A DNA stretch of 36,057 bases from a virus: positions 1 to 36,057 of IMG/VR virus record IMGVR_UViG_3300033144_005398. One strand, 5' to 3'. The notes under the pieces are model-generated. The model was given only the letters and a program-made list of their open reading frames with translations. It had not been told where the DNA came from and did not search any database. Below are positions 1 through 7,836 of this stretch, piece by piece; the stretch's first letter is position 1, and the number at the start of each line of letters is the position of its first letter. The translations under genes were made by a program, and so were the position numbers.

Positions 1-3000
1 CGTGCCCGCCTCTAGCGCAGCGACCACGGGGCTGGGTGCCATCGGTGCGTCACTGGTGATGTTCCACCGGCGTTTGTCTTGCGGCCGGCGCGCCATTACG
101 AAATTAACCGCGCCGTTGATGTCGTGGCCTTCCGCGACGAGCTGGTCGAGAACGTCTTGATGCGTGCCGAGCATCGCCGAGAAGACGAAGACCTCCTCGT
201 TGGCGAGCTGCACGCCTCGGATGGAACTGTTGAGCACATCCTGGGCTGACGCGACGGCGCCGAGCTGCCGCGCCTCGGTGTTCAGGAAACGCTCGAGCTC
301 TTGCGGGCTCGGGTCCGAGATGGCACCGAACTGATCAGGCGCCCCCGGCAGTCGGAGGTGCGCCCGCGGCGTAATGTCTATTGTTTTGGTGCGGGCGCTT
401 TGCTCGAGCGTGCGGCCTTCTTGGCCCTCCACGCCTCGGCTGACTTCCGCGGCGCGCTCTTCTTGTGCCCGCTTAGCGTCTGCAGCTCGAGCTTGCGCGC
501 GGCGGCGTCGAGTTCCGGCCTGTATTGCTCTCTTGATGTCTTTTGGGTCATGGCCTGCCTCCTCGGCTAGGATCTGAAACTCGATCGAATAGTCTGTGGG
601 AGCCGTCCTCTTGTTACCCGTGCCGAGGACGTTCCAGAGCTCCTTCTCAGGATACCATATCAGCGCCTGAAAGTCAGCAATCTCGAGCTCGATGCCGCGC
701 TCGTTCAATTCGTCGACGGCGATCTGCGTGGCCTGGCGCATGTAGTTCCGGTGCTCGCCGCCGCTGGGCTGCGCGAGGATTTCCTTGTGCATGTCGACCA
801 GGCGCTGCGCGGCGAGGAAGACCACGTCGCGCTGCATCTTCATCTTGGGCGAGCCGTCCTCGTTGAACTTGAGCTCGCCCTTGTTGTTGGTCTCCTGGCG
901 CAGCGCCTTCTGCCAGCCGCGCTTGCCGGTGGTGTTCAGCTTGTTGAGCTGGACGGCAATCTCAAAAAGCTGCTCGTCGGTCATGTCGCGGACGCGACCC
1001 TTGTGGCCGGCGTGCTTGATCCACTCTCGGGTCAGCGTGCTGCGCATGCGGGCGTACTGCTCACGAGGCCTGGCCGGATCGAGGTCGGGGATCATACCCC
1101 CACTCAAGCGGCCCCAGGTCCGCATGTACCAGAGATCCATGGTGAGGTGCGAGAAGTTGCCCTGCAGGTTGGGGAAGAACCCGCCGCCGACCTTGGGGCC
1201 GAAGATCACCGCGGTCGGCACGACGGTGTCGACGGTCTCGCCTGAGATCTTGTAGCCATCGGCTTGCAGATCGCCGACCTTGCGCTCGACCATGAGCCAC
1301 TCGATCAACCCGGCCACGTCACCGTTCCACTCTGCCTCGAGCGTGTTCCACAGCTCGAACGCTTTCTTCATCGCCACGGTCTCGGTGCCGAAACCCCAGT
1401 CGGGCATCTTGCCGGTGGCCTTGTACTCCCGGTAGACCGCCCAGCCGTTCTGTGAATTCTCGGGCACCGACGTGCCGTTGCTGGTGATGGCGAGCGCGAA
1501 GTTGAACGCGCCCCGCATGGCCGGATCCTTGGCGAGCTCGGGGAACTCGAGCGCCACCACGTCGTGGGCCTCGGCGACCTTGTCGCGATACCAGGTCGTC
1601 GCGTTGCCGTCGGCCTGGACAGCGTACAGCGCCTCCTCGACCATCACGTTGGCGATGGCCTGGGCGTTCTCAGGGGAGAATTCGGTGCGGCTGACCGAGA
1701 GGTCTCGCAGGATCTCGGCGACCTGGCGCACGGTGCGCCGCACCCGTGGCGCGGGCGGGCCGACGAAGTGCATCAGGTCGATCGTCGTGACCGCGAGCTC
1801 CTCCGCGGTCAACGGCTCGCGGTCCTCGAGCGCCTGCTCGGCAGCCTGGGTCACGTCGGCGGCGGACTGGTACAGAATATTCGGGTTATTCGGATCGTAG
1901 GTGCCGCGGTTGTTGACGCTCTTGATCTGGGTCGGCTCGAAAGCGACGTAGCTATCGGCGCTGCCCTCGATCGTGTTTTTATAGACCAGACCGTCGTGGC
2001 CCTCGGCCTTGGCCTTTTCGATGACCGGCCCCCAGTCACCCGCGCCAACATCGGCAACCCTCTTGGGGTTCTTCAGCGAGAGGTAGGCCTCGGTGAAGAT
2101 GCCCATCTCGTCGGGCTCGATACCTTCATCTACGCTGTTGTCGAAGTCGTCCATCGCCTGGCTCTCGCCAAAACCTTTAGCGGCCGTCTCGCTGGGGTAT
2201 CCTTTCTCGGCCCCTGCGTCGAACGAGGTGGTGCCGTCCCTAAGCGCCCAGTGCCAGGCACCCGTGTCATCGTCTTGAAACGTCGTTACGCCGGTGAGCT
2301 CGCGCTCGTACTCCTTGCCTGCCGCACGTTCGTACGCTGCGCGGTAGGTGCCGAAGTGCATGCCCGATCGGGGAATGTCATTGTTCTGCTCGTCGAAGTC
2401 ACCGTGATGGTAGACGACCATCGGATCGCCGCCCTTGTTGACGATCACGCTGCCTTCGAACCAGGCCTGGAACGCAGGGTCGGCCAGCGGCGCCTGCTCG
2501 AGCGTCGTCTCGGCGTCGACCACCAGGCTGAGCGCGTCGTTGGCCTCGCGCGCGGCCTCGCGAGCGGCCAGGATGCGCTCGTGCAGCGATCCGGTGTCGG
2601 TGTCGCCTACCTCGACAATGCCCTGTGTCGGGCTGTCAGGCGTTCCTAGAGCGTCGAGCTCCTCGACCTGCTGCGCCTCGAGCGCGCGGATCTCGGCCTC
2701 GGCCTCGATCACAACGTCGACCGCGGCCTTGACCTCGGGCGATCCGCCTGGCGGGGGCGGGGTGATCTGGTCTTGCGTGGTGGTGCCGGCGACAACCTCG
2801 CCAGCCTCACCGGCTCGGATCTCAAGCGTGTCGACCCACGCCGGCATCTCGCCGTACATGGCCAGGGCTGTCGCGGCACGGGCACGTAGCAGGGAGGCCT
2901 CCACGCGGGCCACCGAGGGCGTCTGGCCGGCGGCGAGGAGCTGGCCCTCGAACTTCTCTTGGATGGCCTCGAGCGGCGTCTGGGCGGCGTCGTGGGCCGC

Positions 3001-4725
3001 GGCAAAACGCTCGGCCTCGGCGAGCTCCAAGTCCCAGATCTCACTCGACTTTTCGTTAAACTCTGCCGCCTGGTTGAGCGACATCTCGTCCTGGCCGAAT
3101 TTAATATCGTTGACCAACGCCTCACCGGCCGGCGTGCCGGCGATGTGAGACTGGAAGAGCTCGAGCGGGATCGCGACGAAGTCGCCCCGCGTCTGAGCGT
3201 CGAGCAGTTCCTCGACGAAGTCCTGCCCGCCGATCTCGTCGAAGTCGAGCTTCTCGCTCTGCTGCAGCCCGATGACGATCTCGGGGTCCATGTAGATCTC
3301 GCTGGGCGAACCCATGCTCTCGTACGCATGGCGGATCCAGTCGGCGTAGGCGCTGGGCGACCGCTCGCGCAGCGTGGACGCCTCGGCGCTGCTGTTGAGC
3401 ATCTCGAAATACTCACGGTTCCGCTCGGCCCGCTCGGCGATCGTATAGTCGTTGTACAGGCCGTTCCCGCCGCGCCGTAGGCCGAGCGCCGTGCGCATGA
3501 TGGCGGCGACCGTGCCGGCGGTGAGGCCCTCCTTGAGCATGCCGTCGATGTCGCCGCCCACCTGGCGGTTGGGGTCGTACGTCAACGCCGTCACGACATC
3601 TTGGCCGAGCTTCTCGGCGATCTCTTGCGTGGCCTCGATGCCGAACGCCACGGCCTTGTCGGCCAGCCAGCGCATCGCCTTGTTTCTGATCTCGGGCGGC
3701 ACCCGGTTGAGGATCTTGTCGAGCCCGATCTTCTCGGCCATTGCCGTGACCAGGCCGTAGGATGTCGTCACGACGTGGCGGTCGTGCTCGGAGACCGTCT
3801 CGCCGGTCTTCTTCTCGTGAGCGGCCATGTCCTCGAGCGCCTGGTCGACGCCGCTGCCGAACATCATGACGATGCTCGGGATCACGGTAGTGCCGCCGGT
3901 GGCGATGCCGAGCACGACCTGGCCGGTCATCTGGCCGAGGCCGGCGGCAACGTCGGTGCTAAAATTCCGACGCTCGGGCGCCGGCTTCATATCTTCGCCC
4001 CAGTCCTTGAGAACCTCGCCCGGCTTCGAAGCGATCTCGCCGAGCTTGAGATACCACGGCAGGCTGTCGTCGAGGTTGTCGAGGAAATCGGGTAGGGTCT
4101 CGAGACCCATCAAGCGCATATCGTTGGTCACGCTGCGCGCCAGGCCGCTGATCCACTCGCCGACCCCATGGACGCCCATACCGGCGAAGTCCTTGACGAC
4201 GCCGCCAGCGAAGGCCCCGGCCTCGTCTTGGATGATCCCCTTCGCCCACTTCTCTTCCCAGTCGATGAGCTGATCGATCACGTCGTGGGTGATCCTGGCG
4301 TTCTCACCGGCGCCCTTGGTGTACCAATCGCGTGTGACGGGCGCGCCCGTCAGTTTTTCCGCCGTCTCTTTGGCATCCTTTTCCTGCTTGGCCGCGGGGA
4401 GGTTGCGCTCGGCGACATCGGCCGGGATGCCGGTGGTGTTCTCGATGCGCTTCGCCTCGGCCACATCGTCGGGCTTGGCGGCGGCGCCTACACGCGTGGC
4501 GCTCTCGAGCTCACCGATCTCCTTCTCTCTCTTGAAGAACGCATCGTAGCCGGGGTCGGGCTCAGCCTCGGGCGCGGGGCCGGTCTCGACCTCGGGCGCC
4601 CGAAGCGAGATGTCCTTGCCCTGGAAGAACGCGTCGTAGCTGTCAACGTCGGGATCCGGCACGACAGGGTCGGGCTCCTCGCGCTGCTGCTTCACGAACT
4701 CATCGAAGTTGAAGACTTCAGCCAT
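1..4725 (-). CDS. Giant polyvalent internal virion (ejection) protein with ADP-ribosyltransferase-like domain, C-terminus cut off by window edge
   Basis: An uninterrupted frame of 1575 codons starts at the ATG at 4723-4725, which overlaps the upstream TAA by one base, and runs off the window at base 1. Near the N-terminus a short YDAFF motif occurs twice. A glycine-rich hydrophobic stretch (about residues 255-290) could contact membrane. Residues about 750-955 resemble the ART-PolyVal domain: VVYHHGDF near 770, then GMHFGT, FEPTQIKS, and the usual closing motif DPNNPNILYQS. Residues about 1065-1230 (starting near FALAITSNGTSVPENSQNG) resemble a second domain common in phage polyvalent proteins (DUF7178-like). 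Position directly after internal virion proteins B and C matches T7 gp16, so co-injection with DNA is inferred. ADP-ribosylation of host targets is plausible but unproven. No lytic transglycosylase motif is visible in the part present. Confidence 0.85.
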   Translation of the reverse strand, partial: MAEVFNFDEFVKQQREEPDPVVPDPDVDSYDAFFQGKDISLRAPEVETGPAPEAEPDPGYDAFFKREKEIGELESATRVGAAAKPDDVAEAKRIENTTGIPADVAERNLPAAKQEKDAKETAEKLTGAPVTRDWYTKGAGENARITHDVIDQLIDWEEKWAKGIIQDEAGAFAGGVVKDFAGMGVHGVGEWISGLARSVTNDMRLMGLETLPDFLDNLDDSLPWYLKLGEIASKPGEVLKDWGEDMKPAPERRNFSTDVAAGLGQMTGQVVLGIATGGTTVIPSIVMMFGSGVDQALEDMAAHEKKTGETVSEHDRHVVTTSYGLVTAMAEKIGLDKILNRVPPEIRNKAMRWLADKAVAFGIEATQEIAEKLGQDVVTALTYDPNRQVGGDIDGMLKEGLTAGTVAAIMRTALGLRRGGNGLYNDYTIAERAERNREYFEMLNSSAEASTLRERSPSAYADWIRHAYESMGSPSEIYMDPEIVIGLQQSEKLDFDEIGGQDFVEELLDAQTRGDFVAIPLELFQSHIAGTPAGEALVNDIKFGQDEMSLNQAAEFNEKSSEIWDLELAEAERFAAAHDAAQTPLEAIQEKFEGQLLAAGQTPSVARVEASLLRARAATALAMYGEMPAWVDTLEIRAGEAGEVVAGTTTQDQITPPPPGGSPEVKAAVDVVIEAEAEIRALEAQQVEELDALGTPDSPTQGIVEVGDTDTGSLHERILAAREAAREANDALSLVVDAETTLEQAPLADPAFQAWFEGSVIVNKGGDPMVVYHHGDFDEQNNDIPRSGMHFGTYRAAYERAAGKEYERELTGVTTFQDDDTGAWHWALRDGTTSFDAGAEKGYPSETAAKGFGESQAMDDFDNSVDEGIEPDEMGIFTEAYLSLKNPKRVADVGAGDWGPVIEKAKAEGHDGLVYKNTIEGSADSYVAFEPTQIKSVNNRGTYDPNNPNILYQSAADVTQAAEQALEDREPLTAEELAVTTIDLMHFVGPPAPRVRRTVRQVAEILRDLSVSRTEFSPENAQAIANVMVEEALYAVQADGNATTWYRDKVAEAHDVVALEFPELAKDPAMRGAFNFALAITSNGTSVPENSQNGWAVYREYKATGKMPDWGFGTETVAMKKAFELWNTLEAEWNGDVAGLIEWLMVERKVGDLQADGYKISGETVDTVVPTAVIFGPKVGGGFFPNLQGNFSHLTMDLWYMRTWGRLSGGMIPDLDPARPREQYARMRSTLTREWIKHAGHKGRVRDMTDEQLFEIAVQLNKLNTTGKRGWQKALRQETNNKGELKFNEDGSPKMKMQRDVVFLAAQRLVDMHKEILAQPSGGEHRNYMRQATQIAVDELNERGIELEIADFQALIWYPEKELWNVLGTGNKRTAPTDYSIEFQILAEEAGHDPKDIKRAIQAGTRRRRAQARAADAKRAQEERAAEVSRGVEGQEGRTLEQSARTKTIDITPRAHLRLPGAPDQFGAISDPSPQELERFLNTEARQLGAVASAQDVLNSSIRGVQLANEEVFVFSAMLGTHQDVLDQLVAEGHDINGAVNFVMARRPQDKRRWNITSDAPMAPSPVVAALEAGT

Positions 4726-6812
4726 TATTTAGTGCCCGCCCACTTCGTCCCATAACGCTCATTGATGTAGTTGTTGTAGGCCTCGAGCAGTTGCTCGTCC
4801 GAAGGCACGGTGCCCTTGCTGTTGATGTACGATTGCTTGAACCTATCGATCACCAGGTCGGGAATGTCATCGAGATCCGACAGGAAGAACACCTCGCCCG
4901 GCCTCATTTCGTACACCCGCTTATCGGGATCGTAGCTGTGGCCGAGAGGCTTACCGCGGACCTCGCCGTCCAGGTACAGCTCGTCGGCCATCCGGCGGAT
5001 ATCCGCCGACGACGCCTTGCTTTTGGTCTTCTCCTCGAGCTGGGCGATCTCAGTGTCCAGCCGGCGGTTGAAATCGTTGATATTGTCGGCGTTGGTAACG
5101 CCCTTCAGCACGTTCGCGACGATCTGGCTCTTCGTCTGCATGGCCGTCTTGGCAGCCACCGGGTTCTTCAGCAGCGCGCCCTGCTCGGCTGCAAACCGCT
5201 TCCATTCCTCCACGGTCAGACCGAGCAGGTAGTCTTTCTGGAGTAGATCCTCCTTCGCGAACTTGGCGGGATCTTCCTTCATCTTGGTTAGCTTGTAGAA
5301 CACACGCGGGTCACCCATGATCGGCGCCTTGCGGTTCGCGCGTGCCGAGAGCATCTGCAGCGTGTTGTTCATGTTGCCGCCGACCTCGGCCAGCACGGCG
5401 GCGGGGATCTTGTCGTACTCGCCCGCCCGCGCCGAAGCCACGGCCTCGGTTTTCCTCGCCCGCATCTGCTCCTTCTGAATGGTGAGCCTGGAGCTGATGC
5501 CAGCCTTGACCTGCTTGACCAGCTCGTCCCGCATGCCGGTCTTGTCTTTGTCGATCGAACCGTCTTTGTTTGTGTACTGCTTCTCGGCTGCCTTGACAGC
5601 CGTCTCGATGTTCCCGCTCTTATCATAGACCCCTATGATATTGTCGAAGTCTCCCGCCACCGTCACGGCCTGCTGGCGCGATTTCTCCTTCTGATACCAG
5701 CCGTGGAATTTCTTGATGTTGGCCTCGACCTCGGCACGCACGAGCACGTCCTTGATCTTGGACGCTGCTTTCATATTGACCGTGAGATCGTCGCTATCGA
5801 GGAGAATTTCGTCGGCGAGCCGGCGACCTTCCTGCGTGACCGTATGCACCTCGAGTGTCTTGGACATCCGCGCCTGGTCGTCGGCGCTGAACGGGTTGTT
5901 GTTCTCCTGCTCCTTGACCCACTCCTTGAGGATCTTGATATCCTTTTCGACATCCTTCTCGGCCGAGCCCTCGGCCCGCACGATCGCCTCGGCGTTGCTG
6001 ATGTTGTCGTTCTTGTTGTACTCGATCTCGATAGGGTTATCGCCATTCGTGTGCGTCGGGCGCCCCGCGGCGATGTGCCGGGCTGCTTCCAGGTCTCCTG
6101 CTTCACGCGCGCCAAGGAAGGCCCCTGTCGCGAGATCCCTGCTCGCCTTTTCCAGCCGCTCGAGCTCCTGGCGCGTCGAGAAGACGTTGCTAAAATCGCC
6201 ATGCACATCGAGCAATTTCTGGCGTTCGTTGTTGTACGTTATGTAATTCTCGCGCACGCGCGTCACCGACGCCGCCGTGGTGTGGTCAAGCGTGACTTCC
6301 GCCTTGGCACGGTTCGTATCGACGACGTTCTTGGCGGTGCCCTGGCTCGCGCGAAGCCTCGCCGCCTCGAGCCGCGGGCCAAGATTGCTCGCGCCTCGGT
6401 TCGTCAAGCCGCCTTTCGAGGCGTCCTCCATCGCGATCTGGAGTTGCGTGGCAAAAAACTCGTCCTGGGTGGATTGGTGCGAAGGGTCGGACGCGTCGTC
6501 CTCGTTCTCCGATCGGAGCATCTCGGCGGCGATCTTGGCCTCGTAGTCGAGCACCGCGGTGGCGCTCGCGTTGGCGTCATTCAGCGCGATCTGCTTGCCC
6601 GCGTAGCTATTGACCAGGCCTTGAAACTCTTTGGCGGCAGCCGCCGTCTGCCTCCCTCCGAACGCGTCGGGGTGCAGGTTGACGCCAGGGTCGTGCGCAT
6701 ACTCGGTCTTGCCCGGCATGTTCTCGAGGCCGGGCGCCTTGGCAGGGCGCGCCTTACCTTGCGGCCCCGCGTTGTGGGGCCGCGTCTGGAGCAGGATTTC
6801 GTTCTCGGCCAT
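4725..6812 (-). CDS. Internal virion protein C-like (T7 gp15-like core protein)
   Basis: A 695-residue soluble protein, rich in charged residues and Ala, predicted mostly helical, without signal peptide or membrane segment. No catalytic motif is visible. The call rests on size, helical composition and position: it lies between the short gp14-like protein and the giant gp16-like protein, the standard order of podovirus ejection proteins. In T7, gp15 forms part of the internal core and joins the DNA-ejection conduit. The ATG at 6810-6812 lies two bases after the previous stop, without a strong ribosome site, so translational coupling is likely. The final TAA overlaps the start of the giant gene by one base. 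Sequence identity to known gp15 proteins is probably low, so the family is inferred from context. Confidence 0.7.
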   Translation of the reverse strand: MAENEILLQTRPHNAGPQGKARPAKAPGLENMPGKTEYAHDPGVNLHPDAFGGRQTAAAAKEFQGLVNSYAGKQIALNDANASATAVLDYEAKIAAEMLRSENEDDASDPSHQSTQDEFFATQLQIAMEDASKGGLTNRGASNLGPRLEAARLRASQGTAKNVVDTNRAKAEVTLDHTTAASVTRVRENYITYNNERQKLLDVHGDFSNVFSTRQELERLEKASRDLATGAFLGAREAGDLEAARHIAAGRPTHTNGDNPIEIEYNKNDNISNAEAIVRAEGSAEKDVEKDIKILKEWVKEQENNNPFSADDQARMSKTLEVHTVTQEGRRLADEILLDSDDLTVNMKAASKIKDVLVRAEVEANIKKFHGWYQKEKSRQQAVTVAGDFDNIIGVYDKSGNIETAVKAAEKQYTNKDGSIDKDKTGMRDELVKQVKAGISSRLTIQKEQMRARKTEAVASARAGEYDKIPAAVLAEVGGNMNNTLQMLSARANRKAPIMGDPRVFYKLTKMKEDPAKFAKEDLLQKDYLLGLTVEEWKRFAAEQGALLKNPVAAKTAMQTKSQIVANVLKGVTNADNINDFNRRLDTEIAQLEEKTKSKASSADIRRMADELYLDGEVRGKPLGHSYDPDKRVYEMRPGEVFFLSDLDDIPDLVIDRFKQSYINSKGTVPSDEQLLEAYNNYINERYGTKWAGTK

Positions 6813-6814
6813 GA

Positions 6815-7372
6815 TCAGTACCCGCTGCTGCTGTACGGCCCGCCACCACCACCGCTGTAGCTGGCGTAGTTGCTGTAGCCGGTGCCTTGGGTCGTGTACG
6901 ACCCACCACCACCACCGCCGATGCCGCTGGCAATGGCCGAGCCGCCGCGTGCGAGGCTGCCCGCTGCTTGCCAGTAGCCCGCCGTTTTCGCGTTCTCGCC
7001 GGCAAACATCAGGCCGGTGGCCTCTTGCTCGAGCCGGGTCGCGCGGTCTTCGCCGCCGGCCTCGAGCAGCGCGGCCTTATATTCCGCATCCGCATCCAAG
7101 GTATCCACGACCAGGCTCTCCGATCGGCCAGGGCTGTCGCCGCCGCGGCTACTGAGGACGAGCCGTCGGCGTGCCTGGTGGGCGCTGCTCTCGCGCTTGA
7201 GATCTCTCGCTTTCATGATGGCGATCTCGCGCTCACGCTGAGCCTGTTGCTCCTTCACCTCGGCCTGGTAGTTGAGCATCTTCTGCTGCTGCTTGGCAGC
7301 AGCCATCTGTGACGCGGCGGTGATCGCCGCCGAGATCGCCATCATGATGATGAGTGTTGTCGTCGCGACCAT
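6815..7372 (-). CDS. Internal virion protein B-like (T7 gp14-like)
   Basis: A protein of 185 residues. The chosen ATG (7370-7372) overlaps the upstream TGA by one base and has GGGAGAGG a few bases before it. A GTG at 7390 would add six residues but lies inside the previous gene. The N-terminus is a hydrophobic helix (TTLIIMMAISAAITAASQMA), followed by a charged coiled-coil-like stretch rich in Gln, Lys and Glu, then a Gly/Ser/Tyr-rich flexible tail. This plan (membrane helix, AAxQQQ-type coiled coil, Gly-rich end) is typical of podovirus internal virion protein B, which inserts in the host envelope during ejection. The neighbours fit: GNAT and tail nozzle genes upstream, gp15-like gene downstream. 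Confidence 0.75.
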   Translation of the reverse strand: MVATTTLIIMMAISAAITAASQMAAAKQQQKMLNYQAEVKEQQAQREREIAIMKARDLKRESSAHQARRRLVLSSRGGDSPGRSESLVVDTLDADAEYKAALLEAGGEDRATRLEQEATGLMFAGENAKTAGYWQAAGSLARGGSAIASGIGGGGGGSYTTQGTGYSNYASYSGGGGGPYSSSGY

Positions 7373-7836
7373 CAGGCCTCTCCCATCCACAGGGTTTGCA
7401 CCGGGCGCATGCCCATCCGTTTATAAATCTTGCCGAGCCTCGAGATGGGCACGTCGTCCTCGTTGTCGTGGAGCTCGCTCCACTCTTGGATCTTCACGCC
7501 GTTGATACTCTTTCGCTGCTCGACCTTGCGCATCAGCATCAACAGCGCCATCGGCGGGGCGTCGTCGGCCATGAGCATGAAGACCTCGGACGCCAACTTG
7601 CGTTTAGGGTTCCAGCAAAAAGGCCCGTAGCTCATTCCGATCGCGCCCACGATATAGCCGTCTTCATTCTCCGCGACCACCACCTCAACACCTGGAATGC
7701 CCAGTATCCAACCCAGCCCGCCGGCGAGTGCGTCGTCACCCATGGGCACGAACCCTTCCAGCGCGCCGTACCGGTACGTCTTGTTGAGTTCGAAGAGCGC
7801 CAGTGCATCTCGGTCCTCGTACATTCGAACGATCAT
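7372..7836 (-). CDS. GNAT-family acetyltransferase-like virion-region protein
   Basis: A protein of 154 residues. The N-terminus (MIVRMYEDRDALALFELNK) matches the first strand and helix of GNAT folds. The central VVVAENEDGYIVGAIGMSYG matches the beta-hairpin before the acetyl-CoA site. EVFMLMADDAPPMALLMLMRKVEQ would be the CoA-binding strand and helix, though a clean Q/RxxGxG/A loop is not obvious. The C-terminal RLGKIYKRMGMRPVQTLW is typical of GNAT ends. GNAT-like genes recur between tail nozzle and internal virion protein genes in many podoviruses, and their target is generally unknown. The start overlaps the upstream stop as ATGA. It could also be a structural protein with a degenerate fold. 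Confidence 0.75.
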   Translation of the reverse strand: MIVRMYEDRDALALFELNKTYRYGALEGFVPMGDDALAGGLGWILGIPGVEVVVAENEDGYIVGAIGMSYGPFCWNPKRKLASEVFMLMADDAPPMALLMLMRKVEQRKSINGVKIQEWSELHDNEDDVPISRLGKIYKRMGMRPVQTLWMGEA

